Shown here in pieces: positions 21,481-29,196 of a DNA stretch of 40,490 bases. This DNA comes from Chloroflexota bacterium (GTDB taxonomy: Bacteria > Chloroflexota > Dehalococcoidia > Lucifugimonadales > JACPQL01): the NCBI GenBank assembly GCA_016190445.1, contig JACPQL010000052.1, positions 1 to 40,490 on the forward strand, read 5' to 3'. A program made the translations under genes and the position numbers. The notes under the pieces are model-generated. The model made no database searches. It was given only the letters and a program-made list of their open reading frames with translations, and had not been told where the DNA came from. Position 1 is the first letter of the stretch. The number at the start of each line of letters is the position of its first letter.

Positions 21481-22079
21481 TATCCTCGCGTTCGCAACTA
21501 CGAAGGCTCCCCTGTACCGAGCGGGCTGGCGCTGTGCCTACGCCCATCCAGCGGTAGCACCCGCCTTGCACAAAAAGGTCTCTCACAACCTGTCACAACT
21601 GCCCCACCCCAGATTCTTCACCCCGACACGTCGGGGTGAAGAATCGTCCATGTCCCATTTGCATGGGACGCCACGAAGGATGAAGATGCCGCCTCCCCAG
21701 ATGCTCCGACTCTGTCGCGAGTCCTCGACGGAGTCGGGACTTCGTCGGCAATCGGTGTTCCAGGCGAAGGAGTCCAACCACCTCCTCAGCATGACATTCC
21801 AGGCCCACTTTCACAGAAGCTATCCCAAAACCCTCACCCTCCTTCGGCTTGGCTCAGGACAGTGCAATCTGGGGGACACCTCCGACTTCGTCGCGAGTCT
21901 CGATGAGCAAAGCTCATCGGACCCCAGTTCCCCCGGCCCTTCGGCTGCGCTCAGGGCAAGCTCCAGGGCTTTGCCCCTCTGATGCACACCCCTTTTCCCG
22001 CAGCCTGCTGAGTGCTGGTCTCGCCGAAGCATCTTTGTCGGAAAGCGGCTTGCTGGTGGTACGCGGGCGACTGCGGGCC
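21481..22079. repeat. Composite repeat block, no gene
   Basis: About 600 bp without a credible gene. Parts in order: a perfect 14-bp stem with CACG loop (21613-21644), a GTCCCAT/ATGGGAC hairpin (21652-21669), a CCGACTC.../...GAGTCGG inverted pair, a CTCAGCATGACA string (21786-21797), and from 21818 a copy of the element seen at 37798-38052. The stretch 21866-21964 matches 37903-38001 at 98 of 99 positions. Its left end AGCTATCCCAAAACCCTCACC resembles that of the other copy; the right end differs. Confidence 0.75.
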
Positions 22080-22085
22080 TATACT
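22080..22085 (+). promoter_or_regulatory. Candidate -10 (TATACT)
   Basis: CTATACTG precedes the ferritin-VIT1 gene by 36 bp; TGGTAC lies at the -35 position. It shares the 8-mer with 11879 and 18826. Confidence 0.3.
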
Positions 22086-22120
22086 GTTGTCTGATACCAG
22101 TGCAGGGGAGAGGTCGGGTC

Positions 22121-23233
22121 TTGCCGAAGAGGGAGCGCGAGGCGCAGTACAGAAGGTACCTGGATAGCGAGCTGGAGGCAGCTGCCACGTACGGGGCCCT
22201 GGCTGATGCGGAGAAGGACCCCGGGCGGGCTGCGATATTCCGGCGGTTGGCCGAGTGGGAGATGCGACACGCCGCCTACTGGGCCGAGAAGCTGGGCATT
22301 GACCCGGCTGGCCTGAAGCCTGTTGCCGGGCGGGGTTTCAGGCTACAACTCCTGAAGCGGGCCGCAAGAGTGCTCGGCACCTCCCGCCTGGTGCCCATGC
22401 TCCTGAGGGGGGAGGCCAGGGACCTGGCTGCGTATGCTGCGGACCCGGAAGCACGGGACCTGGCCAAGGAGGAGCGCAGGCACTCTCGCACCCTGCGCCG
22501 GTTGGCGGGCACGGAGGACCCCCTAGCGGTCGTGAGAGCGGAGAGCCGGCACCAGGCCAGCGGCAATGGTAGCCTTCGAGCGGCGGTGCTGGGTGTGAAC
22601 GACGGGCTGGTGTCGAACTTCAGCCTGGTGATGGGGGTGGCCGGAGGCACGGGCTCGCCCAAGTTCGTGCTGTTGGCCGGCGTGGCGGGACTGCTGGCGG
22701 GCGCTTTCTCCATGGCGGCGGGCGAATACATCTCCATGCGCTCTCAGAGGGATATCTATGAGCGCCAGATACAACTGGAGCAGGCTGAGATAGAGAGATG
22801 GCCTGAGGAGGAGGTGGAGGAGTTGGTCCTTCTCTACCAGGCAAAGGGGCTCTCCCAGGAGGAGGCAGAGCGCATCGCCAGGCAGGTCATGGCAGACCCG
22901 GTGGTTGCTCTGGACACCATGGCGCGGGAGGAGCTGGGCCTGGACCCCTCCGGGCTGGGATCGCCCTGGGGAGCGGCCTCCAGTTCCTTTGCCGCCTTCG
23001 TTGCGGGCGCTATTGTCCCCATATCCCCATACCTCTTTGGCGCGGGCAGACTGGCCTTCTCGCTTAGCGGGGTCCTAAGTGCCGCTGCACTTCTGGGGGT
23101 GGGAGGCTTCCTGGCGTGGATGGCGGGCAGGTCCGCTGCCTGGGGTGCTCTACGCATGTTGATAGCCGGCGGCGCGGCGGCGGCTGTCACTTACAGCGTC
23201 GGCAGGCTAATCGGTGGTGCCATCGCTGGCTAG
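22121..23233 (+). CDS. Ferritin-like / VIT1 iron transporter fusion
   Basis: 370 residues. Residues 1-140 form a ferritin-like (erythrin) helical domain with ELEAAATYGALADAE, EWEMRHAAYWAEKLG and a later EERRHSRTLRRL, giving the Glu/ExxH iron ligands. The rest is a CCC1/VIT1 membrane domain: LRAAVLGVNDGLVSNFSLVMGVAG, GEYISMRSQRDIYE and three further helices. Such fusions (MbfA type) export Fe or Mn across the inner membrane. TTG 22121 has GAGAGGT upstream and is preferred over GTG 22100, which has none. Iron detoxification is the likely role. Confidence 0.88.
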   Translation: MPKREREAQYRRYLDSELEAAATYGALADAEKDPGRAAIFRRLAEWEMRHAAYWAEKLGIDPAGLKPVAGRGFRLQLLKRAARVLGTSRLVPMLLRGEARDLAAYAADPEARDLAKEERRHSRTLRRLAGTEDPLAVVRAESRHQASGNGSLRAAVLGVNDGLVSNFSLVMGVAGGTGSPKFVLLAGVAGLLAGAFSMAAGEYISMRSQRDIYERQIQLEQAEIERWPEEEVEELVLLYQAKGLSQEEAERIARQVMADPVVALDTMAREELGLDPSGLGSPWGAASSSFAAFVAGAIVPISPYLFGAGRLAFSLSGVLSAAALLGVGGFLAWMAGRSAAWGALRMLIAGGAAAAVTYSVGRLIGGAIAG

Positions 23234-23249
23234 CAGGTCAGCCAGTGGT

Positions 23250-24296
23250 TCATGTCCCATCTTCAGAGGATGGGGGCACGGCGCGTGCCTGGAGCGCCCT
23301 TTGCCTCATCTCCCGGAATGCCCTGATGGAGCCCAGCCCCTCGCGCGGCAGCACCACGACGCTGAAGACCATGGGGGGCAGGAACAGGACGGCGTGGAGG
23401 ATGATGCTGAAGGTAACGGCGGACTCTCTGGTGACTCCCCACAGCTCCATGAGGGCTACTGCGGCGAACTCGAAGGTCCCCACCGCTCCAGGCAGGCCGG
23501 GCAACGCGGTGGCGAAGAAGATGGCCCCCAGCACGGTCACCATGGCCTGTTGGAAGGTCAGCTCTATCCCCGCGCTTCGCGCTACTGCCCAGCCCGCGGG
23601 ACCCAGCAGGAGCCAATAGGTGCCGGTGACGCTAAATGTAACTGCCAGCCGCCGCTTTCTCGACCAGAGGGTGTCCACTGCGTGTGCGAAGGATGCCACT
23701 GCGGAGATGCGACCCAGCCTGGGAAAGCGATTGACAATCCGGCCCAGGCTAGCGATGATGGCGAGCCACCCGACGAACAAGAGGCTCAAGGGGACTATGG
23801 CGGGGGCGAGGCGGAGCAGGACGGGCGTGGTCGCTGTCGCCACTGTGATGGCGAGCAGGGTGAAGGCCAGGTCCTGGACCCGGCACATCATCATGGTGGC
23901 GACGACGGAGCTGCCAGGAAGCCGGTCACGCAGGGTAAGTATCCCGAACTCCAACGCCTCGTCCATGGCGCGGATGGGTGAGAAGTTGTTCACCCCCAGC
24001 GCCGCGTTCTCAATCCAAAAGAGGCGGAGGGCGCTCACCTTTTCCTTGACCCAGAGCAGCCGCCAGCGCACGGCCCGGACCCAGGCGGAGACCAGTACCA
24101 GCGCCACCGCCACTGCTACCATCAAAGGTGAGGAGGCACTGAGCGCATCCCTCACCTCTTCCCAGTTGGTCCCTCGGATGGCCAGCCAGCCGAGGGAGAG
24201 GCTGAGAGCGGCGCCCGCGGCCACGGTGCCCCCGCGGAGGAGCCACGGCCTTGCCTTCCTCACTGCGAGTCGGCTGAGTCCTATAATCAAAGGCAC
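23250..24296 (-). CDS. AglD-like flippase-type membrane protein (UPF0104 family), copy 1
   Basis: 348 residues with about eight hydrophobic segments: WVRAVRWRLLWV, LFWIENAALGVNNFSPIRAMDEALE, and ATALPGLPGAVGTFEFAAVALM. These are the marks of the lysylphosphatidylglycerol synthase TM-region/AglD family, whose members move or modify lipid-linked molecules. No soluble synthase domain is attached. GTG 24296 is taken; a TTG two codons on is possible. It has a paralogue at 28136 with the same LR...CRWYVLF, GLNNLLPVRALSEP and AVPSLPGAAGTFEF segments. Substrate unknown. Confidence 0.8.
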   Translation of the reverse strand: MPLIIGLSRLAVRKARPWLLRGGTVAAGAALSLSLGWLAIRGTNWEEVRDALSASSPLMVAVAVALVLVSAWVRAVRWRLLWVKEKVSALRLFWIENAALGVNNFSPIRAMDEALEFGILTLRDRLPGSSVVATMMMCRVQDLAFTLLAITVATATTPVLLRLAPAIVPLSLLFVGWLAIIASLGRIVNRFPRLGRISAVASFAHAVDTLWSRKRRLAVTFSVTGTYWLLLGPAGWAVARSAGIELTFQQAMVTVLGAIFFATALPGLPGAVGTFEFAAVALMELWGVTRESAVTFSIILHAVLFLPPMVFSVVVLPREGLGSIRAFREMRQRALQARAVPPSSEDGT

Positions 24297-24461
24297 CTCG
24301 CATTGGCACCGGGCCGCTCGTTTCGACTTCGGAAAGCACCCGCAGCCGGTGTACAGGTGATGCCGTAGCGCTGGGCGTGGGGAAGTGGACGTTCACGCAT
24401 TGTCCATTTTCAGGCCCAGGGAGCTAGAGTTACAAGTACCCGCGATGGGCCAGGGAGCAAG

Positions 24462-25367
24462 ATGAGCGAAACAGTGATCCTAGCGGAGGGGCTGACCAAG
24501 TTCTACGGCAAGCAGCGGGGTGTGGTGGGGCTGGACATGGAGGTCCTTCAAGGGGAGGTTTTCGGCTTTCTGGGCCCTAATGGCGCGGGCAAGACCACCA
24601 CTATTCGGCTGTGCCTGGACTTCATCAGGCCCACCAGTGGCCGGGTGGCGGTGTTCGGGATGGATGCACGCCAGCACGCCTGCCAGGTCCACATGCGGAC
24701 GGGCTATCTCCCCGGCGACCTCTCTCTGTACGGGAACCTCACCGGCGGAGAGCTGCTGACCTACGCCAGTCATCTGCGTGGGGGCGTGGACTGGGGTTTT
24801 GTCCATGACCTGGCGACCAGGTTGGAGTGCAACCTGTCCCGCCCAATCCGCGCTCTCTCCCATGGCAACAGGCAGAAGATAGGCCTTATCCACGCCATGA
24901 TGCACGGGCCGGAGTTGCTGGTCCTGGATGAGCCCACCAGCGGCCTGGACCCTCTGATGCAACAGGAGTTCTACCGCCTGGTGGCCGAACTGAAGGCCGC
25001 GGGGCGGACTGTGTTCCTCTCGTCCCACATCATGCCCGAGGTGGAGCGGGTGTGCGACCGAGTGGGTATCATACGAGATGGAGAGCTTGTGGTCGTGGAG
25101 AGCGTACAGGCGCTGAAAGCCAGGGCGTTGCGTCATCTGGAGATTCACTTCTCTGCGACGGTGCCGCCAGAGGTGTTCTCCGGTATACCAGGTGTGCGGG
25201 ATGTGGCGGTAGAGGACAGCGTGTTGCGCTGCACCATTGTGGGGACGCTGGACCCGGTGATAAAGGCTGCGGCCCGGTTTGAGGTGGTCAATGTGATAAG
25301 CCGGGAGCCGAGCCTTGAGGAGGTGTTCTTGGCCTACTACGACAGGGGTGATGCAGATGCTCCGTAG
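24462..25367 (+). CDS. ABC exporter ATP-binding protein
   Basis: 301 residues: Walker A GPNGAGKTT, Q-loop region, signature LSHGNRQKIGL (as in many drug-export and CcmA-like ATPases rather than LSGGQ), Walker B LLVLDEPTSGLDPL, and the switch His in LSSHIMPEVE. A C-terminal extension of about 80 residues, typical of ABC-2 systems, follows. GGGAG is 5 nt before the ATG. It powers the adjacent ABC-2 permease, which overlaps it; the exported compound is unknown. Confidence 0.93.
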   Translation: MSETVILAEGLTKFYGKQRGVVGLDMEVLQGEVFGFLGPNGAGKTTTIRLCLDFIRPTSGRVAVFGMDARQHACQVHMRTGYLPGDLSLYGNLTGGELLTYASHLRGGVDWGFVHDLATRLECNLSRPIRALSHGNRQKIGLIHAMMHGPELLVLDEPTSGLDPLMQQEFYRLVAELKAAGRTVFLSSHIMPEVERVCDRVGIIRDGELVVVESVQALKARALRHLEIHFSATVPPEVFSGIPGVRDVAVEDSVLRCTIVGTLDPVIKAAARFEVVNVISREPSLEEVFLAYYDRGDADAP

Positions 25368-26160
25368 CGTGCTCTTGAAGAGTCTGCGGGACCAGCGGAG
25401 GGCGCTGCTGTGGTGGGGAACGGGCCTGGTGGCGTTGGCCGTCTTCACCCTGCTCTTTTATCCCAGCTTCCGCGACATGGGCAGCGAGATGCAGAAGCTA
25501 GCGGAGCGGATGCCGGAGGAACTCCTTCTCCTGTTCGCCGGTGAGAGCAAGGATATGACGTCCCCTGAGGGGTTCCTGAACAGCCAGCTCTTCGTTCTGA
25601 TGGTGCCGCTGCTTTTCATGGTCTTTGCCATCGGCATGGGCAGCGGTGCCATTGCGGGCGAGGAGGAGCGTGGCACGCTGGAGCTGCTCCTGTCCAATCC
25701 CGTGCCACGATGGCGGGTGGCGTGGGAGAAGTTCGCTGCCACGGTCCTGGCAGTCGCGATACTGGCGTTTGTCTTTTGGGTGGGGCTGGAGGTGACCAGC
25801 GTCGGCGTGGGTATGGAGGCCGGGGCAGGGCGGATGGCGGAGGCCACGCTCAGCGCGGTGCTTCTGGCTCTGGCCTTCGGAGCACTGGCGCTGGCGGTGG
25901 GATGCGCCACGGGTAGCCGAGGGCTGAGCATCGGCGTGAGCAGTGCCGTGGGCGTGGCGGCCTATTTCCTCAACGCGCTGGCGCCTGTGGTGGAGGTCCT
26001 GCAACCCTACCGCAAGGTGTCGCCCTTCTACTACTACATGGGGGCCGACCCCCTGGCCAACGGGTTGAACCTGGTGCACGCGTCGGTGCTCATTGGTCTG
26101 GTGGTGGTGCTGCTGGCCGCGGCGCTGATCACCTTTGAGCGGCGTGACCTGGCAACGTGA
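25357..26160 (+). CDS. ABC-2 type permease
   Basis: 267 residues with about six helices: LRSVLLKSLRDQRRALLWWGTG, then a large external loop, GSGAIAGEEERGTLELLLSNPVPRWRV (the ABC-2 coupling helix region) and a final helix LIGLVVVLLAAALITFERRDL. ATG 25357 has AGGGG 8 nt upstream and overlaps the ATPase gene by 11 bp; ATG 25351 is an alternative. Together they form a two-gene exporter. Confidence 0.9.
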   Translation: MLRSVLLKSLRDQRRALLWWGTGLVALAVFTLLFYPSFRDMGSEMQKLAERMPEELLLLFAGESKDMTSPEGFLNSQLFVLMVPLLFMVFAIGMGSGAIAGEEERGTLELLLSNPVPRWRVAWEKFAATVLAVAILAFVFWVGLEVTSVGVGMEAGAGRMAEATLSAVLLALAFGALALAVGCATGSRGLSIGVSSAVGVAAYFLNALAPVVEVLQPYRKVSPFYYYMGADPLANGLNLVHASVLIGLVVVLLAAALITFERRDLAT

Positions 26161-26169
26161 AGGGTATTC

Positions 26170-26310
26170 GGAAATCCCTCACCCCCTCGGTCCCCCTCTC
26201 CCGCCAGCGGCGGGAGAGGGGGAGAAAAGGAATCCTGGGGACACCCCAGACCCCGGCAGAGGGGGTTCTTACCCCCTCTGCACTCCCCCGAAGGCGATTC
26301 TCGGGCCAGG
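26170..26310. repeat. Dispersed repeat E: three perfect hairpins
   Basis: Stem 1: 14 bp with AGC loop (26192-26222). Stem 2: CTGGGG-ACA-CCCCAG (26235-26249). Stem 3: GCAGAGGGGGT/ACCCCCTCTGC, 11 bp with TCTT loop (26256-26281). All are perfect. It lies between convergent ABC permease and msrA genes and could act as a transcription barrier for both, though no T-run follows. Confidence 0.8.
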
Positions 26311-26337
26311 TTCGTGACAGCGGCGAACAGCCGTCAG

Positions 26338-26886
26338 CTAGGTCCTGAGCCTGTTTGGGTGCTGTTTTCTAAACTTTGCCACTTTGGGTGCAATGACTAC
26401 CTGGCAGTAGGGTTGAGCCGGGTTCTGCCGGTAGTATTCACGATGGTACGCCTCGGCCTGGTAGAAGGCGGTGAATGGTGTAATCTCGGTTACAATCGGG
26501 CGTTTCCAGGTCCCACTGGTGCGGAGGTCCGCAATGGCCTGGTCCGCCGTGGCTTTTTGTTGCGGGTCGTGGTAGAAGATGGCCGAACGGTACTGGGTGC
26601 CAACGTCAGGGCCTTGACGGTCCAATGTGGTTGGGTCGTGGATGGCAAAGAAAACGTCCAACAGTTCCCTGTAGGAGATAACTTGGGGATCAAAGGTGAC
26701 CTGGACTGCTTCGGCATGGCCAGTGGTGCCAGTGCAGACTTGCTCGTATGACGGGCCGACTATGTGCCCACCGGAATAGCCGGGCACCACTCGCTCCACA
26801 CCCCGTAGCTGTTCAAATACAGCCTCAAGGCACCAGAAACAGCCGCCCGCCAGCGTCGCGATCTCCCTGGGCGAACGCTCAGTCAT
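26338..26886 (-). CDS. msrA: Peptide methionine sulfoxide reductase A
   Basis: 182 residues, with GGCFWCLEAVFEQLRGV (catalytic Cys16), GYSGGH, TGHAEAVQVTFDP, FFAIHDPTTLDRQGPDVGTQYRSAIFY and the C-terminal AEAYHREYYRQNP. It reduces methionine-S-sulfoxide in proteins. GGGGGAG lies upstream of ATG 26886. It is transcribed alone. No msrB is visible here. Confidence 0.96.
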   Translation of the reverse strand: MTERSPREIATLAGGCFWCLEAVFEQLRGVERVVPGYSGGHIVGPSYEQVCTGTTGHAEAVQVTFDPQVISYRELLDVFFAIHDPTTLDRQGPDVGTQYRSAIFYHDPQQKATADQAIADLRTSGTWKRPIVTEITPFTAFYQAEAYHREYYRQNPAQPYCQVVIAPKVAKFRKQHPNRLRT

Positions 26887-26904
26887 TCTTCTCCCCCTTT
26901 ACTA

Positions 26905-27226
26905 CAGGCTGCTCGGAAAACCCTCACCCTCCTTAGGCAGGTCCGACTCCGTCGAGACTCTCGATACATCGGAGCTCAGGACAGGCCACGTCCCCCTCTC
27001 CCTTGCCAAGGGGGTTGCCTCAAAAGTCGCTTTCCACATGTCACCCTGAGCCCTTCGTTCCTCAGCATAAACTCCGCGAAGGGTCTGGGGTGGCCCCCCC
27101 GATGCTTCGTCGGCGGGAGGCATGTTGGAGGCCGAGGAGTTCAACCGGCTCCTCAGCATGACAACCCCTGCCCCCCGCGGGCCATTTTCATAGCAATCGT
27201 CCATGCCCCGATGCCATCGGGGCATG
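26905..27226. repeat. Composite repeat block with palindrome
   Basis: The gap between tatD and msrA begins GCTGCTCGGAAAACCCTCACCCTCC, resembling the left ends near 21818 and 37799, continues with GTCACCCTGAGC and CTCAGCATGACA (the 12178-type core), and ends in the 25-nt perfect palindrome 27202-27226 with centre CGATG-C-CATCG, shared with 37862-37886. No gene. Confidence 0.6.
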
Positions 27227-27261
27227 AAGGATTTCGAGGCGTGCTGGTGGGCCGGGAGAGT

Positions 27262-28044
27262 TCATGACCGCAGCGCCGCGATCCGGCCCTGGAGCATCCT
27301 GTCGAGGTTGGCGGCGGTGGCTGCCTCCACCTCTTCCAGGGGAATATCTTTCAGCTCCGCCAGCTTTGCGGCCACATCCCGCACGTGGCGGGGCTCGGTC
27401 CAGTTGTCTCTTTTTTTCTTGAACGGCTGGGGGGCGGCGTCGCTCTCCAGCACTATCCGGTCCAGAGGGAGTCGCCGCGCAGTCTCCTGGAGGTCCGGCA
27501 GTCGCAAGAGCGGCCTGGCCAGAGAGATGAAGAAGCCGGCATCCATGGCCTCCAGGGCTGTGGCCAGATCGGCCTGAAAGTAGTGCATGGCGCCGCCCAC
27601 CCGCTCTGACCCTTCCTGGCGAAGAGTGCGAAGCACCTCCGTGTGGGACTCCCGCGAGTGAAAGACGATGGGCAGGCCCAGCTCCAGGGCCAGGCGTACC
27701 TGTGCCCGGAAGGCCTGGTCCTGAAGCTCACGCGGCGGCGCGCCCGACATGAAGTCGAGCCCGATCTCGCTCATGACCACCACCTTGGGGTTGCCCGATG
27801 CCATGCTCCGGAGGGCGGCGTACATGGCGTCATCCACAGGGGCCGTCAGGTGCATGGGATGGAGGCCGATGCCTGCGTAGAGAGGGGGGTGAGAAGCGGC
27901 CAGATGTAGGACGCGACGGCAGGAGTCAAGGGTGGTCCCTGCTGCTATAATGGCGCCGACGCCAGCCTCCTGGGCCCGATGGAGCACGCCCGGCAGCTCG
28001 GCGGGCGCGTATTGGTCTATGTGGGTGTGACAGTCGGCAAGCAT
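27262..28044 (-). CDS. TatD family metal-dependent hydrolase
   Basis: 260 residues: LADCHTHIDQY metal site, AGIGLHPMH, MSEIGLDFMS with the conserved Glu, GLPIVFHSRE, GAMHYFQ, and DRIVLESDAAP (usually ETDxP). It is a TIM-barrel DNase/hydrolase in the cytoplasm. GGAGG lies 5-6 nt before ATG 28044. It is divergent from the second flippase gene, with 91 bp between. The exact substrate (DNA ends or other) is not certain. Confidence 0.92.
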   Translation of the reverse strand: MLADCHTHIDQYAPAELPGVLHRAQEAGVGAIIAAGTTLDSCRRVLHLAASHPPLYAGIGLHPMHLTAPVDDAMYAALRSMASGNPKVVVMSEIGLDFMSGAPPRELQDQAFRAQVRLALELGLPIVFHSRESHTEVLRTLRQEGSERVGGAMHYFQADLATALEAMDAGFFISLARPLLRLPDLQETARRLPLDRIVLESDAAPQPFKKKRDNWTEPRHVRDVAAKLAELKDIPLEEVEAATAANLDRMLQGRIAALRS

Positions 28045-28135
28045 AGGGCCTCCGGTCCTGGGATAGAGAAGCTGAGGAGGTTCTGGTGTACCACCCTTAT
28101 CTTAGCTCTCGCGAGGTCAGCGCGGGAGGCCCAGG

Positions 28136-29176
28136 GTGGCCGTGGGCATACTAGCTGTCTTCCGGCTGGCCGCGGGGCTGCGCCAGGGCAGGGCTGCCAG
28201 GTGGGCACGTTTCCTCTTGGGGGCGGTGGCCAGCGTAGGCCTGGGGTGGCTGGCCCTCCACCAGATGGACTGGAGAGAGGTCTACCATACCTTCAAGGAC
28301 TTCCCCGTCTCCAGTGCTCTGCTGGGTGCGCTGGCCTTCGGGGCTGCCATGGTACTCCGCGCCTGCCGGTGGTACGTGCTGTTTGTTGTGGAGCGGGTCT
28401 CGCTGCGCCGACTGTTCCTGGTACAGAACGCGGGTATCGGGCTCAACAACCTTCTGCCGGTGCGCGCCCTGAGCGAGCCCATCCAGTTCCTGCTCATCAC
28501 CCGACGTGACGGCATCTCTGGCGAGACCGCCTTTGCCACCCTTGTCACTGCCAACGTGCTGGACATCTTTGCCAGCGCTCTCATGATGGGGCTGGGAGTG
28601 TTGCTGTACCCGCCGCTTCAAGGCATCAGCATCCAGCTATTTGGCGCGTTCATCCTCTCCATCGTGACGCTTCTGGTGCTGGTGCTGGTGCTGGTGGTGC
28701 GTGGCGCTGGGGGCCTTCCCTTCGTTGGCCGGCTGGCGGTGGTGCGGCGGGTGGTGTGGGCGATGAATGCTCTCAAAAGAGAGAGGCTGCGGCTCACGCT
28801 CTCCTTCTTTGCCACGGCAGGCCACTGGGTGTTCCTGGGCGTGGGCGGCTGGGTGCTGGCCCGAGGGCTGGGGATGAACGTTGCCCTGGGTGCCCTGGTG
28901 GTCATTTTCGTGGCCACCGACTTTTTCACCTCGGCGGTGCCGTCGCTGCCTGGGGCCGCGGGCACCTTTGAGTTCGCCGTCATTTACACCTTGGGCCTGT
29001 TCTCTGTGGGCCCCGGGCCGGCCTTCGCCTTCGCCGTGGTGGCGCACCTGATCAAGTTCCTGCCCTCGGTAGTCATTGCCCTGGTGCTGCTGCCCAAGGA
29101 AGGGTTTGGCATATTTGGCAGGAGGCCTGTGCCCTCCGTCGCTGTGAGTGAGGCGGCGGGACCAGGGGCCGGGTAG
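28136..29176 (+). CDS. AglD-like flippase-type membrane protein, copy 2
   Basis: 346 residues, about eight helices. Shared family segments: LRACRWYVLFVVERVSLRRLFLVQNAGIGLNNL, ALSEPIQFLLI and SAVPSLPGAAGTFEFAVIYTLGLF, ending KEGFGIFGRRP. GTG 28136 has GGAGG 6 nt upstream. It is paralogous to the protein at 23250. A CTGGTG run near 28676-28698 encodes LVLVLVLVV in a helix. It precedes the solute-binding lipoprotein gene by 20 bp, so the two may be cotranscribed. Confidence 0.8.
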   Translation: MAVGILAVFRLAAGLRQGRAARWARFLLGAVASVGLGWLALHQMDWREVYHTFKDFPVSSALLGALAFGAAMVLRACRWYVLFVVERVSLRRLFLVQNAGIGLNNLLPVRALSEPIQFLLITRRDGISGETAFATLVTANVLDIFASALMMGLGVLLYPPLQGISIQLFGAFILSIVTLLVLVLVLVVRGAGGLPFVGRLAVVRRVVWAMNALKRERLRLTLSFFATAGHWVFLGVGGWVLARGLGMNVALGALVVIFVATDFFTSAVPSLPGAAGTFEFAVIYTLGLFSVGPGPAFAFAVVAHLIKFLPSVVIALVLLPKEGFGIFGRRPVPSVAVSEAAGPGAG

Positions 29177-29196
29177 CCGGGGGTACGGCTCCAGAC

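Noticed and set aside
21820-22188. 122-residue minus-strand frame across the repeat block
   Set aside because: Its only conserved part is the repeat core itself; no gene start or family is seen, so it is not called as a gene.
26192-26281. Bidirectional rho-independent terminator
   Set aside because: The hairpins are strong but no T-run follows on either strand; treated as a repeat.
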